NCBI RefSeq assembly: GCF_001949145.1
Contig: NW_019091433.1
Coordinates: 1,059,465-1,104,553, forward strand
Direction of reading: 5' to 3'
DNA: 45,089 nucleotides
Origin: Acanthaster planci
Lineage: Eukaryota; Echinodermata; Asteroidea; Valvatida; Acanthasteridae
This document shows, in pieces, positions 25,201-40,474 of this stretch (position 1 is the stretch's first letter; every line of letters starts with the position of its first letter). Under the pieces are notes generated by a model. The model searched no databases and was not told the origin of the DNA. It saw nothing but the letters and a program-made list of their open reading frames with translations. The position numbers were made by a program, and so were the translations under genes.

Positions 25201-28200
25201 TGTTTAGAAAGTGTTACATAATCCAACTTAATTTCTGCTTTGATATTGTGCAGGCCGTAACACGCACTGAACCAGCTCTGAGCTTAAGTTGCACATCCCT
25301 GGGTAAATGGCCCGTGGTGTAATTCTTAGCCGCAGTGGTTGAAATGGCAGTTGGCTGCAGCGCTGGGGGTCACACTGACCAATCACAGGGCTCCTCATTA
25401 TTTATGCCCAAATTAAGGTAGACAAGCAACAGCCGTTGGGTACCAGTGCACGTAAGCGCACTGTCCCACAGTGAACACTTCCTGATGAGCGGCTTTGTGC
25501 ACCCAACGGCTGTTGCTTGTCTTCCTTCAATTTGGGCATAGATAATGAAGAGCCGTGACACATCACCACCAAAGACAAAAATGGGAAAATATAGTTGGAC
25601 GTAAAGTTAATTCTTGCCATTGTTGTGGACTGTTTTCAGCCGTTCTCCAGTGCAGTTTGTACAGTGTGCATGCGCAACTTTTCGGCGTACAAGATTCCGA
25701 GTCGCGCACACGTACATCGAAACTACATGTTCTGACTGGAACCAGCGAAACTGAATTCTAAACGAATCTACAGGTTTCGAAAACGCTCACATAAAGCACG
25801 TAACGCACAATGTGGTTTTCAGCTATGAGTACCATTGATCTCTATGCCGAGTACACACAACATCGGGCTGGGGGCAAGGCTGTGGCGTGCATTGGTGTCA
25901 GTTGGCCTAGTTACCTGCACGCAAGCTGCGCCTACTACGGCCAGTACGGGAAAGTTAAAATTCACGATTTGTACAAATCCTGGCCATTTTTGAGCATGTA
26001 TTACACCTGTATGTGTCAGGTAGACTTAAAATAGACAGACAAAAGGTGTCCGCAAAATTCGATAGAAGTTAAGGGACCCGGCAGTTCTATGTCGAGGCGA
26101 GAGGGTATTATCCAACAAGGCCACGGTACATTCTGTTACTAGCAATTTTCTAATATTTGTTAATTTGTTCCATTTTAAAAGTTATACAAAATACATTTTG
26201 TTAAAGATGGAGAACTTTTCCAGAAAGCGTCACCTAATTAAATATTTTTTTTAATAAACTAGACTGATATGAGAGTCAAAAACAGTGATTAACAATCATG
26301 ATCTCTTGGGCCTGAATTTAAAAACGAAAAATCACCTACATGTACATTGAGGTTTAAAAACTTTGACACAGTCTAGCTATCTGTCCATTGCTCCAAAATC
26401 CAACTCATCCCAGCCAATTACCAAATCAGTCTGCTTACTGTACATGTATGTTTAGTTTACGAATAAAAAATGGAAAGGCCAATCAACAGTACAATTTGCG
26501 CGTGATCGCTACTTACCACACGTGCGCGCACCAGTACTACATGTACCTCTGCATACTGTGTTCCCGATCAGTGTAGCATCGCTCTCACCTGTTCATCACG
26601 ATCATCATGCCCGCAATGTAATCCTCTTTTTATTCCTCAATTATCAAGATAAGTTACCGTTTCATTTTAATAAAAATCGGATCTTTACAGTGTGTATTTA
26701 TGCATCTACATGTATAACCAATAAAACCCTATGAACAAATTAGACATGTTAAACACTTCAAAGAGAGATCGTTGATGAACTTCTTCCCGTACAAGAACCC
26801 TGCATATACAAAGCCTTCTACGCTAACCGAAGTTATTCTTATAAAATAGCAGCTTGTGTCACAAATTTAGGTTTATAAATCGAAATTTAAAGCAGAATAA
26901 AATATCAACATTTTAGGGGTAACCAATAGTGGGTTAATTGATCAGTCCGAAGCTCCCGAGCCGACAAAAACGCAACTGCATTTTTTATATCAGCTCGACG
27001 GCAGGCGGGTTAAAGCCGGGTACCAGTCACGGACGGCCTCTGTGTAATAGGCATGGAACAGACCTTCACTGGAAAACGCGCACGCTTAGTGCGTGCCCGC
27101 CCGCAGCTCGGAATCTTGTATGTGTGTGCACTTTAAACATGTTAAAATTAGACTCCAGAACAGATGAATTACATCTACAAGTACAAAAGTAATGTTGTCT
27201 CTCACTTATTTTCCTCGATTTGGCAGTCCATAGTTCGTTTTGAAATTCCTAAGCCCACCCAGACGGATAGATAAGGCCATAAAGAACTTGTAAATGTGAA
27301 AAATTAGTTTCTTTAACACGATAAACCAAGAACAAATTAGAACCAAATTTGTGGTCATTTTGTACACAACTTTTACCCCCTGGAGTGGACGTCAGTCGTA
27401 ATGAAATGAAGACAACGTCCAACCTGGGCTAGGGTACCAACCAACATGGCTAGGCTTGGTGCAACTATGGAAGAACTGCAATGAAGGCATGCTAATGATA
27501 GCACCATTCTGACATGTACATGTACTGACCTGCTGACCATGGCCACTGGCATGACTGCACTCATGGCTGATACCGGTGTTATGCCCCAACTATAGCATCA
27601 NNNNNNNNNNNNNNNNNNNNNNNNNNNNNNNNNNNNNNNNNNNNNNNNNNNNNNNNNNNNNNNNNNNNNNNNNNNNNNNNNNNNNNNNNNNNNNNNNNNN
27701 NNNNNNNNNNNNNNNNNNNNNNNNNNNNNNNNNNNNNNNNNNNNNNNNNNNNNNNNNNNNNNNNNNNNNNNNNNNNNNNNNNNNNNNAGGGCTAGATGAA
27801 AAGATGAAGTGCCCCATTTTAGATGAATTGTGTCACGTGTGAGACACATCGACTTGGATAATGTTCCCACAGACATTGGTCAACAATAGTTGGGCCAGCC
27901 CAACTGCAGCACTACAGTTGGGACGAGCCCAACTATAGTTGGGACTTACATGTATGCTATTACTAGTATTAGTTGGGGAGTAACACCGGTATAATGCAGG
28001 TCTAAACTAAAATTGGCAAAGCATGCCCATTATTCCCGTTCACTTTACTACAAATGTACAGTTAGGCCTGGACATATTAACTTACCTGAAGCAAGCAAGT
28101 GTCCACCATTGTTGCTGAATTCTATGGCATTCACACAGCCATAGTGGCCTACAAGATTTCGGCTGTGCAGACTTTTCGCTTTGCTGATGTGTTGTCTGAA

Positions 28201-28275
28201 TAGTCGTTTACAGAGTAACGGGTTGCCAGTTATTGCTTGCTCGCTAACGAACTTCGGGAAAGAAGAACCAGCCAT
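14660..28275 (-). CDS. DCAF5: DCAF5, CUL4-DDB1 substrate receptor, 8 coding exons
   Basis: DDB1- and CUL4-associated factor 5, a WD40 protein that recruits substrates to the CRL4 ubiquitin ligase. Coding exons (minus order): 28275-28086, 21501-21321, 20737-20598, 19729-19600, 18947-18734, 17579-17513, 16679-16561, 16216-14660. They sum to 2598 nt and join in frame to 865 residues; human DCAF5 is 942. All junctions are GT-AG. Residues about 41-350 form the WD40 propeller. Two WDXR (DWD-box) motifs, WDTR at 162-165 and WDLR at 207-210, match the DDB1-binding motifs in human DCAF5. The start is the ATG at 28275 (A at -3, G at +4); the frame runs upstream to a TTG at 28311 but has no earlier ATG. 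Residues from about 420 are Ser/Asp/Arg-rich and look disordered. Confidence 0.95.
16561..16679 (-). CDS. DCAF5: DCAF5 coding exon 7
   Basis: Encodes about 40 residues including LVLQGHRSIVNQVRFN and SSGVEKIIK, matching human VLKGHRSIVNQVRFN and SSGVEKIIK. Bounded by TTTCCAG and AAG|GTGAGA; enters in phase 1 and leaves in phase 0. Confidence 0.95.
17288..17430. mobile_element. Possible small inverted-repeat element in DCAF5 intron 6
   Basis: The ends form an imperfect terminal inverted repeat of about 25 bases. The left end ATTACTGCGGGGCCATCC pairs with the complement of the right end, ATTCTTGGGGGCCATCAG, with a perfect GGGGCCATC core. The length is about 143 bases. The interior has no coding sequence. 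It could be a MITE; target-site duplications were not clear. Confidence 0.35.
17513..17579 (-). CDS. DCAF5: DCAF5 coding exon 6
   Basis: Encodes YVLSGSDDFNLYMWEVPEP and a few acidic residues, matching human YILSGSDDFNLYMWRIPADP. Acceptor TTACAG, donor GACG|GTAAGT, phase 0 to phase 1. Confidence 0.95.
18061..18430. repeat. AT-rich TTCGAATATTCGAA-type repeat, DCAF5 intron 5
   Basis: An AT-rich block with several words of the TTGATCGATTATT, GAATATTCGAA and TTCGATCGAATTTG type, concentrated at both ends (18095-18155 and 18385-18430). Similar words recur at 42745-43110. This suggests two diverged copies of one nonautonomous element. I could not align the interiors by eye. Confidence 0.3.
18734..18947 (-). 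CDS. DCAF5: DCAF5 coding exon 5
   Basis: Encodes the most conserved WD40 portion, with SAMSVRFNQLGTRLVALRRR, LPPVVYNVHS and NSCTMKSCTFAGDKDQ, nearly identical to human. Acceptor TTGCCAG, donor CAG|GTAATG; completes the split serine codon from exon 4 and ends in phase 0. Confidence 0.96.
19188..19400. repeat. Cluster of six AGTGCCCTTT-like repeats, DCAF5 intron 4
   Basis: The word A-G-T-G-C-C-(C)-T-T-T recurs with GTGCC starts near 19191, 19216, 19259, 19280, 19312 and 19389, at irregular spacing of 21-77 bases. The cluster ends beside AAGATGGCGTCAAGGCGCCC. Possibly the end of an unclassified transposable element with subterminal repeats. Confidence 0.4.
19600..19729 (-). CDS. DCAF5: DCAF5 coding exon 4, second WDXR motif
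   Basis: Encodes EPIVIASSETAFYAVVYHP, then EPEFIATANSKEGVALWDLR. The ATANSKEGV-LWD-R block is conserved with human; WDLR (207-210) is a DWD box. Acceptor TTCGCAG, donor AAGAG|GTCAGT. Confidence 0.95.
19824..19908 (+). repeat. Dispersed repeat copy (family with 39899-39981)
   Basis: GCAGAAGCACCCCCTCAT, then CGGTTGAAAGGAGC, matches the reverse complement of 39941-39981 closely (CATCCGTTGAAGAGAGC). Weaker similarity continues for about 50 bases (TTGTTGGAGGCAATGCAAC versus TTGTTGGTAGCGATGGAAC). It lies in DCAF5 intron 3. Confidence 0.55.
20598..20737 (-). CDS. DCAF5: DCAF5 coding exon 3, first WDXR motif
   Basis: Encodes KDTLDVFLHEDAVYGLAV and a stretch ending DGRVLLWDTRVPSHQ. WDTR (162-165) is a DWD box. 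The donor is CAAG|GTAACC (phase 1). It has a weak +5 base, but it is the only nearby choice that joins exon 4 in frame and restores the human-like HGEP/HQEP junction; CAG|GTAGCA and AGG|GTATTC, just downstream, would run into a stop. Confidence 0.92.
21321..21501 (-). CDS. DCAF5: DCAF5 coding exon 2
   Basis: Encodes GDDRRVLLWNVQEA, then GEHHSNIFSLAFDSQNSRIY and SGGNDDQVLVHDIH, matching human GDDRRVLLWHMEQA, GEHHSNIFCLAF and SGGNDEQVILHDV. Acceptor CAACAG|GTGG, donor CACAG|GTACC. Confidence 0.95.
22880..23107 (-). mobile_element. tRNA-derived SINE, second family
   Basis: On the minus strand the head carries TAGCCAAGTGGTTAGGG (A-box/D-arm, 23082-23098) and, about 30 bases on, GGAAATTCAAATCT (decayed B-box, 23043-23056). 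The body includes a plus-strand segment GTGGCTTGCCGAGGGCCACAAC and an internal direct repeat of GGTGGAGAGAGGCAAGC. The head differs from those of the SINEs at 510 and 39020. Confidence 0.6.
23435..23505 (+). repeat. Dispersed repeat copy (pairs with 33081-33150)
   Basis: GTACACCCTCATTGGCTCAA, then a GGTGGGAAGTTTTCCAA core, aligns with 33081-33150 (GTACCCCCAAGTGGCAAAAG and GTTGTAAGTTTTCCAA), with similar order and spacing. An old interspersed repeat of unknown class. Confidence 0.45.
23960..24245. mobile_element. Palindrome-rich TIR element, copy 1
   Basis: A nonautonomous, about 286-bp element whose ends are inverted: TGTTACACCCAAACTGTAGC at the left against TGTTAACGCTCCAACTACAA (complement of the right end). 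Inside, CCCAACTATAGTTGGG and variants occur repeatedly in both orientations (24007-24060, 24170-24235), so the strand can fold on itself extensively. The middle (ATGTGCCATATTTTAGATGAACTATGT) has a counterpart in copy 2. No open frame, so a MITE or foldback element. Confidence 0.65.
25389..25553. repeat. Long inverted repeat, 53-bp arms, 59-bp loop
   Basis: The left arm, 25389-25441, and right arm, 25501-25553, are reverse complements with about five mismatches. For example GACAAGCAACAGCCGTTGGG pairs with CCCAACGGCTGTTGCTTGTC without mismatch. The arms include TATGCCCAAATT and TCATTATTTATG. The loop also has a small GTGCACGTAAGCGCAC hairpin. It has the shape of a foldback MITE; no clear target-site duplication. 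Confidence 0.85.
27573..27989. mobile_element. Palindrome-rich TIR element, copy 2, interrupted by gap
   Basis: The ends are a clear terminal inverted repeat: CCGGTGTTATGCCCCAACTA at 27573 and, complemented, CCGGTGTTACTCCCCAACTA at the right end. Both ends are flanked by TA (27571-27572 and 27990-27991), consistent with a TA target-site duplication as in Tc1/mariner-type transposition. CCCAACTATAGTTGGG words lie at about 27885-27945. 27805-27835 matches the middle of copy 1. The N gap falls inside, so the size of 417 bases is only an estimate. Confidence 0.7.
27601..27787. other. Assembly gap, 187 N
   Basis: Undetermined bases. It lies inside a palindrome-rich element, so the assembly probably broke on the secondary structure or repetitiveness. 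Frames reported open across it are meaningless. Confidence 1.
28086..28275 (-). CDS. DCAF5: DCAF5 coding exon 1
   Basis: Encodes residues 1-63. The last part, LVGHYGCVNAIEFSNNGGHL, is nearly identical to human LLGHFGCVNAIEFSNNGGQW and begins the first WD40 blade; ITGNPLL corresponds to human LHGDPLL. The donor is TTCAG|GTAAGTT. The first 20 residues are not conserved. Confidence 0.92.
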
Positions 28276-30183
28276 TCTCCGCTTAAAGTTACGACAAAGG
28301 TGTCTGAACAAAGTATAGCCACACTAACATGACGTATTATCGGTAAAAACTAGGGAAACACCGACCTGTCTCGTGAGGCTGCAATCATCACAGAAAGCCT
28401 TCGACGCCATTCCAATTGCTTGTCAGGAGCGATTGCCATGCATGCAAAGCTGCGCTTGCATGTTTGCAACATCGGCCTTGTGGCATCGACTAGCAAGTAT
28501 CGATTATGTTCGAAACCTTGCGTGTTTTGATAGTGGTATATTGCAAAATAATCGAATCTTTCTTCACATTATTCGAATAAATGAAATCGACGGCACACCT
28601 GGTGTGAGCCAGGTAAAGTTTGACCACCGGCTGCAGTGTGCATGCACCGGATCGGACCAACATGATCTGAACATGCATAATTACGTCAACACAACCGGCC
28701 GCACCGACTGCACTCGCTAGTGCGGTACGCGTAATACTCGTCGAGATCAGCAGGGCATGCAGAATTATTCCGTCGATGATGTCCGGTCATCATGATGTAC
28801 TTACTGGGACTAACACCACTGCATGTAAATTCCAGTTACTATAAAGAGATTATATTATGTGTAAATGGATCAGTACTTTTCATTTCTTTCTTAGCATTGT
28901 CAGACTGTAGATTTATAGCTTGGCAAGGTTGGTCGTTGCATTATAATATAATAATATCTGCATTGCGCGTCTTTTCTCCAGCCGCTGCGTAGAGCAGTAT
29001 TGTAAATGGTGTACCAGTATACTTCTTTTGTTCTAGTGTCATGCCATACAGAGTTATTAACCTCAGAAGAAAAGCTGGAGTAAACATTTGTAAATGATAC
29101 TCTGACATTCGCTGCTTCATCACAAAAGTTACAATGGCGATGGAGAGGGGGCTCAATGTTTGAACTCATGGAATTTGGATGTTTCTATCAAGACATCTTT
29201 AATTTGCTTAAGTTATTACACATTTTGTCTACATTAGTTTTAATATGACTGAGTACCCAGAGCATGTTAAAATGTTGGATAACTGTAACTTATTACTAGA
29301 CAAGTGTCGTCGTGGACGAAGTTTACATGTGCAGTAAATAATAAATTAAAATGAATTATTGGGTACTGGTAGGCCTACATATAAATTTAGGGAATCAAGG
29401 CCGAATTCATCTACTGTTTTCCATGTTCATGTTATACCAGGATTATCCAGATCATTGATGCTAAGCAGATACTGTCAGAGTGGCGCATGTGCACTTCTGT
29501 TACTTTAAATTATGGCCTCCATCCCAGCTGATGCCTCCAGAGTTTGTACCTGTGCTGGTCAAATGATCATCAGAAGCTACAACACCAGAAAAAATGGTCA
29601 GTTGAATGTTTAATGCAGGGCGTTGAGGTGCTTGGACGCAGTAGACAGAGCGGTCTTTTTCCACTGTAGTGTGCATGCTCAGAACTATGTGCGCGTGCCC
29701 AGAACAGGCAGTAAGGACCAGTTTATCTGCCGCCATGAAACATCTCAGAGTCTCCCATTACACATACATGTAATCTAAACAGAATCTGCATCATTTTGGA
29801 GATGATCAGTTTTTGGATGTACATGTAAAGTGTTTCCCATTGTTTTTGGTGTTCATTGCTTTTTCTAGTCTCCAGTTTTATATTTCATGAGTAATTCTCC
29901 TGATGATACAGTGTGAATGTTCCTCCTGAATGAGTAATTTGAAATGTAGCATACATTTTTTAATTAGTGTAGTATTGTCTCAATGTTGAGTCTTTTTAAA
30001 CACGCCAAATTCCAAATGCACCTATCGCGTCTGATGTACCTCACTGTTATTACAATGCACATGCACATGCACTCATTATACAGTTTACTCTGTGAAGCCC
30101 TGTGTTTTGTATCCTGCTCAAAAGTCTCTATTTTTAAATGGCTTGGTTGTGTAAAAGTTGCAAGACTAATTGCCTTTTCCATT
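28276..30183. other. Divergent intergenic region, DCAF5 and NDUFAF7
   Basis: About 1.9 kb separates the two start codons, which face away from each other, so both promoters should lie here. 28290-28480 next to DCAF5 is locally GC-richer and contains a plus-strand frame (28373-28720) with no recognisable protein. I found no convincing TATA box. An ATG-initiated minus-strand ORF at 29500-29736 has its own entry. An AT-rich spot at 28545-28590 has ATTATTCGAATA-type words like those at 18061-18430. Confidence 0.7.
29500..29736 (-). CDS. Small ORF, 78 residues, doubtful
   Basis: Starts with ATGGCGGCAGAT, which looks like a typical initiating context (MAADKLVLTACSGHAHIVL), and runs 78 codons. No motif or homologue is recognised. 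It sits upstream of NDUFAF7 on the opposite strand. In humans the NDUFAF7 head-to-head neighbour is CEBPZ, but this protein does not resemble the CEBPZ amino terminus. Could be a short antisense gene, an exon, or chance. Confidence 0.2.
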   Translation of the reverse strand: MAADKLVLTACSGHAHIVLSMHTTVEKDRSVYCVQAPQRPALNIQLTIFSGVVASDDHLTSTGTNSGGISWDGGHNLK

Positions 30184-37194
<7,011 letters not shown>

Positions 37195-37779
37195 TACCTC
37201 TGAGGGTTAAATGCCGAAGAACCCGAGGCTGGATGAGGGATGGAGGAAGTGATCCAAGGTCTTTGCTTTGATGTAACTGACTGAAAGCAGTCAACGTTGG
37301 AGGCAAAATCACCCCAAATGGGTGACCTCCATGATTATTCAAGGTGACGGGAGGCATGTGAAAGGATCTTTCTAGGATTTAATGGGCTTGTACGCTTCAT
37401 CTTTATATTAGACTGATGTCTATTACATTGTATTTCTTCTTTTGATTAATTAGAATGCCACATTGTTAGAATGACTGTTTCCTTTCAGAAGGTACCAGAG
37501 AATGGTCCATAACTTCCTTGAGCATAAATGGCAGACAGCTTCAGGTTAAAAAGTGTGAGATAAATGCAAAATGAAATATATCTCCTGTGATCTCAAGCTG
37601 CCTGCTTTTCTTCAATTGTTGATTGAACGTTACTTGCCCCCTCCCCCAAAGGAAAAAAACCAGTGTCCAAATGATTGAAAGTGTTATTGCAGAAAAGGAG
37701 GCAATTAATCGAAGGATCGATTGAAACGTGTAACATTGCATACTCAGGATATAAATATATGCTTCATGCCTTCTAATAC

Positions 37780-37785
37780 AATAAA
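37780..37785 (+). terminator. Candidate NDUFAF7 polyadenylation signal AATAAA
   Basis: First canonical hexamer I see after the NDUFAF7 stop, about 590 bases downstream, in AT-rich sequence. Others occur at about 38054. RNA evidence is absent. Confidence 0.4.
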
Positions 37786-39019
37786 TACTGTGAAAAAAGG
37801 GACATTATTATTATTCTATGGGTCACTGCACTGCAGTTTTTTTTTACTATACATAAACAAATTTTGTAACGCAAACCTCCAAAATGCACTTTTGTGTTGC
37901 AGCTATAGACCTCGGTTTCAACGTTTGTTCCATCAGTGACTATCCAGCTTTAGGTGTGAGGGGAGGGGGAAATTTAAAAAAAAAATGCGCTTTCGGGTTC
38001 ATTCAACATGATAATGGGGGAGAACAAATATACATGTGAAGCCTATTTATCAGATAAATAAATACACAGATTAGTTTCTGTCCTACTCGCAAATGAAGTA
38101 ATCTCAGTTGAACCCCCGCCCCAAATATCCATGGGGGGCCTACCCTCCCTTGCTGGATGCACTGCTGTGTTTAAAAGAGTAGTTTGCTCCCAATTTTGTT
38201 TCTTTTTCTTGGGCTGAATACTTCCATATTCATGAGCAAAACTGTGGTGCCATTCCAGGAAGAAAATGCTACATTAAAAAAAAATTGGAAAAACAAATGG
38301 TATCAAAATTACCCCATTATACTCGAGAAAAAAATGCCCCGCAACGATATCAGAAAATATGTTGAGGGGATTCCAAACCCTGGCTCTTTTTAAGAATAGG
38401 ACTTAACTCTGGTACGAAGAGCGAAGTGCAACTTTGCATTGTATCAAATTCCTGCTGTCCACTAAGAGGGCTAAATCGGAATCTACATGTACATTTTCCC
38501 TCTTGGATATTTCATGACTTCTGTGATCGGTCCACCTCGCCATTCGCCAGTGCACAACGCAAAGAGATTATACTGCACACCATATAAGCGTACCCAAGAA
38601 CTATGCGAGAACGATTGTCTTTAACTTTGGAATCATTATCATCATTACTATCAAAATTTGTTTCCTTTAGTTCAAGCAAATTTCATGATTCGGTGAAAAT
38701 GCACAAAGGAAGCCAAGGGGCATGCTCGGTGTACCCGGATTGTTGGTTATAGCAGATCGATGTTCGTATTTAGCGTTCGTTTTTCTTTTTATTTGCTCAA
38801 CTGCTCCCTGTGGAAATTTGGCAAGTTACTTACTTTTTGCTTGCACGCATTTGTTAGCAATGAAATGGCCCAGGGCTTTAAAGGGAAGGGAAGCGTAAAA
38901 AGATTGCTAAAAGGGGCAAAGCAAATAACCAAACAACCAACCAACCAAAGACCTACCTTTCCAATTTGTGTCCTGAGAAAGGCACAAATTGGAGAGGCTG
39001 GTACATGTACCTCCAATTA

Positions 39020-39240
39020 TGGCCATCACGCCTTGTTTTGTTAAGTGATTGTTGATGGATTTTACGTCAGGCAAAGCCGGCCTCTCACCAGTGTAATATA
39101 TCAGTGTTTCACCGAGAGCTGTGACAAAACTCACAATTAAGCTCCCATGTCGGCCTACGGCACGGTGCTCGAACCCACGACCTCCCGCTTGCAGGTGTAA
39201 AAGTGCAACTGTCTAAGCGCCATTTAGTTCTCTGAACCTT
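39020..39240 (-). mobile_element. tRNA-derived SINE, third family
   Basis: On the minus strand, TGGCGCTTAGACAGTTGC (A-box, about 39208-39223) is followed by GTGGGTTCGAGCACC (B-box, about 39163-39177) and then a non-tRNA body with GTGAGAGGCCGGCTTTGCCT. The box spacing is tRNA-like but the arms do not pair as a functional tRNA. The body differs from the other two SINEs in the window. Confidence 0.7.
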
Positions 39241-39898
39241 GTATTATTTTGTGCACCAAAATTACAGAAGCCAGGTTACTCAAGACAGTATCTTACTCCG
39301 TTGCACGAACCACCTGACCCCCTCGGTTTCCCTAAGTTTCCTTGATAATGCTATGGCCCCAAGCTGGACAAAGAGAGGGCGGAATGAGGCGATAGCAACG
39401 GATGCTCGTTTGGTAGGAACTGCTCACCGCTGATTCACAAACGTTGCATCCACATATAGGCCTACCTCGCTCGACGCCCTGGCAGAGCCCGAAGAGGGCA
39501 CTGGGAAGGGCTGGTGGCTTTGCCCTGTGATTGGCTATGTGAAGTTGGATTGCTTGGTAGTTGTTTAATAATGTCATTTAAATCAGTTTTTGTTGACTTG
39601 ACTCGTGTATTGTATATATCCAGAACTATTTGGTCTGAAATTGACCAACATGTGACTTGCGAGTATCAAATCTTCTTTTGACCTTTGTGGACCTCTATGG
39701 ACCTGACCGTGGTAACTTTAACTAGTTGACTCAAATACCTTCACTGGACAAATTCCATATTTTAATTCAGTTCTGGTAGGTTTTCTGTCTATAATATACA
39801 AGTAGTCACTTGGTCATTCGCTACGTCAGTTACAGCTTCAGAGTAAGGGAATTGCAATATTTTGTTCTTGGAAAAGTTCCAAGAGCGCTGGCGGAAGA

Positions 39899-39981
39899 GC
39901 AGATGCCGTTCCATCGCTACCAACAAAGTGAATACTAACCAATATTGCTCTCTTCAACGGATGAGGGGGTGCTTCTGCTCA
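39899..39981 (-). repeat. Dispersed repeat copy (family with 19824-19908)
   Basis: The reverse complement reads GCAGAAGCACCCCCTCAT then CCGTTGAAGAGAGC, the same as in DCAF5 intron 3 with few changes. Its inner end is followed by GGAACTTTTCCAAGAAC. Confidence 0.55.
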
Positions 39982-40474
39982 AGGCGGATTGCTGCCCATT
40001 TATTTGTTTTAATACAGTTACGCCCACGTTAAACCAAACAGCCTACACATTTTTAGCCAAAGACTGTTAGGGGAAAACACAGACTTAAAACGCAACTGGA
40101 GTAAAGCTGCTTTGTCCACCAATCGTAAGCTTGCGTTAGTTCATTTCTGTAGACAACAAAATTAGTCATCAGTCAAATTTGGTCGATAACAGTGAATAAG
40201 TGGCCCTGCGCACCATACCCGCACGGGATACGTAGACCTACATATACAACATCGGCCTGTTGCGCGGGTGTGAGTGAGCATTATCATTTCCTGCGGCATC
40301 TGTGTGAGCACGGCTGATGTTCTGAAGTCCTCCATCTGTACGTATAGGCAGACTGCATTATCGATTTTTTCAGCCCAGTAAAATTTGCAGTTTGCACTTT
40401 CATCAGTTGCAGATAATTGCATTGAGTGCCGGGTTAGCTCGTAGTAGAAGCGTGGTCACACCAGAGACATCAAA

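Larger units (their letters stand above)
21502..28085 (-). other. DCAF5 intron 1, repeat-rich, contains assembly gap
   Basis: A 6.6-kb intron without recognisable coding sequence. 21660-22100 and 23140-23350 are dense in ACATGTACATGT repeats. Between them are a SINE-like element (22880-23107), two TIR elements (23960-24245, 27573-27989) and a long inverted repeat (25389-25553). Open frames of 60-180 codons inside it (for example 24573-25118) show no motif I know. Confidence 0.75.
37195..40474. other. NDUFAF7 3' UTR and intergenic region
   Basis: No recognised gene. It holds the presumed NDUFAF7 3' UTR (to about 37800), a short CCAA-rich microsatellite at about 38927-38950, a SINE (39020-39240), a dispersed repeat copy (39899-39981) and the promoter and 5' UTR of the downstream Cys-rich gene. 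Open frames of 60-95 codons have no motif. Confidence 0.7.

Noticed and set aside
27576-27876. ORFs running through the N block
   Set aside because: Undetermined bases cannot support a frame.
28276-28311. DCAF5 start 12 codons upstream of the chosen ATG
   Set aside because: The first codon of that frame is TTG, not ATG; the ATG at 28275 has a good context.
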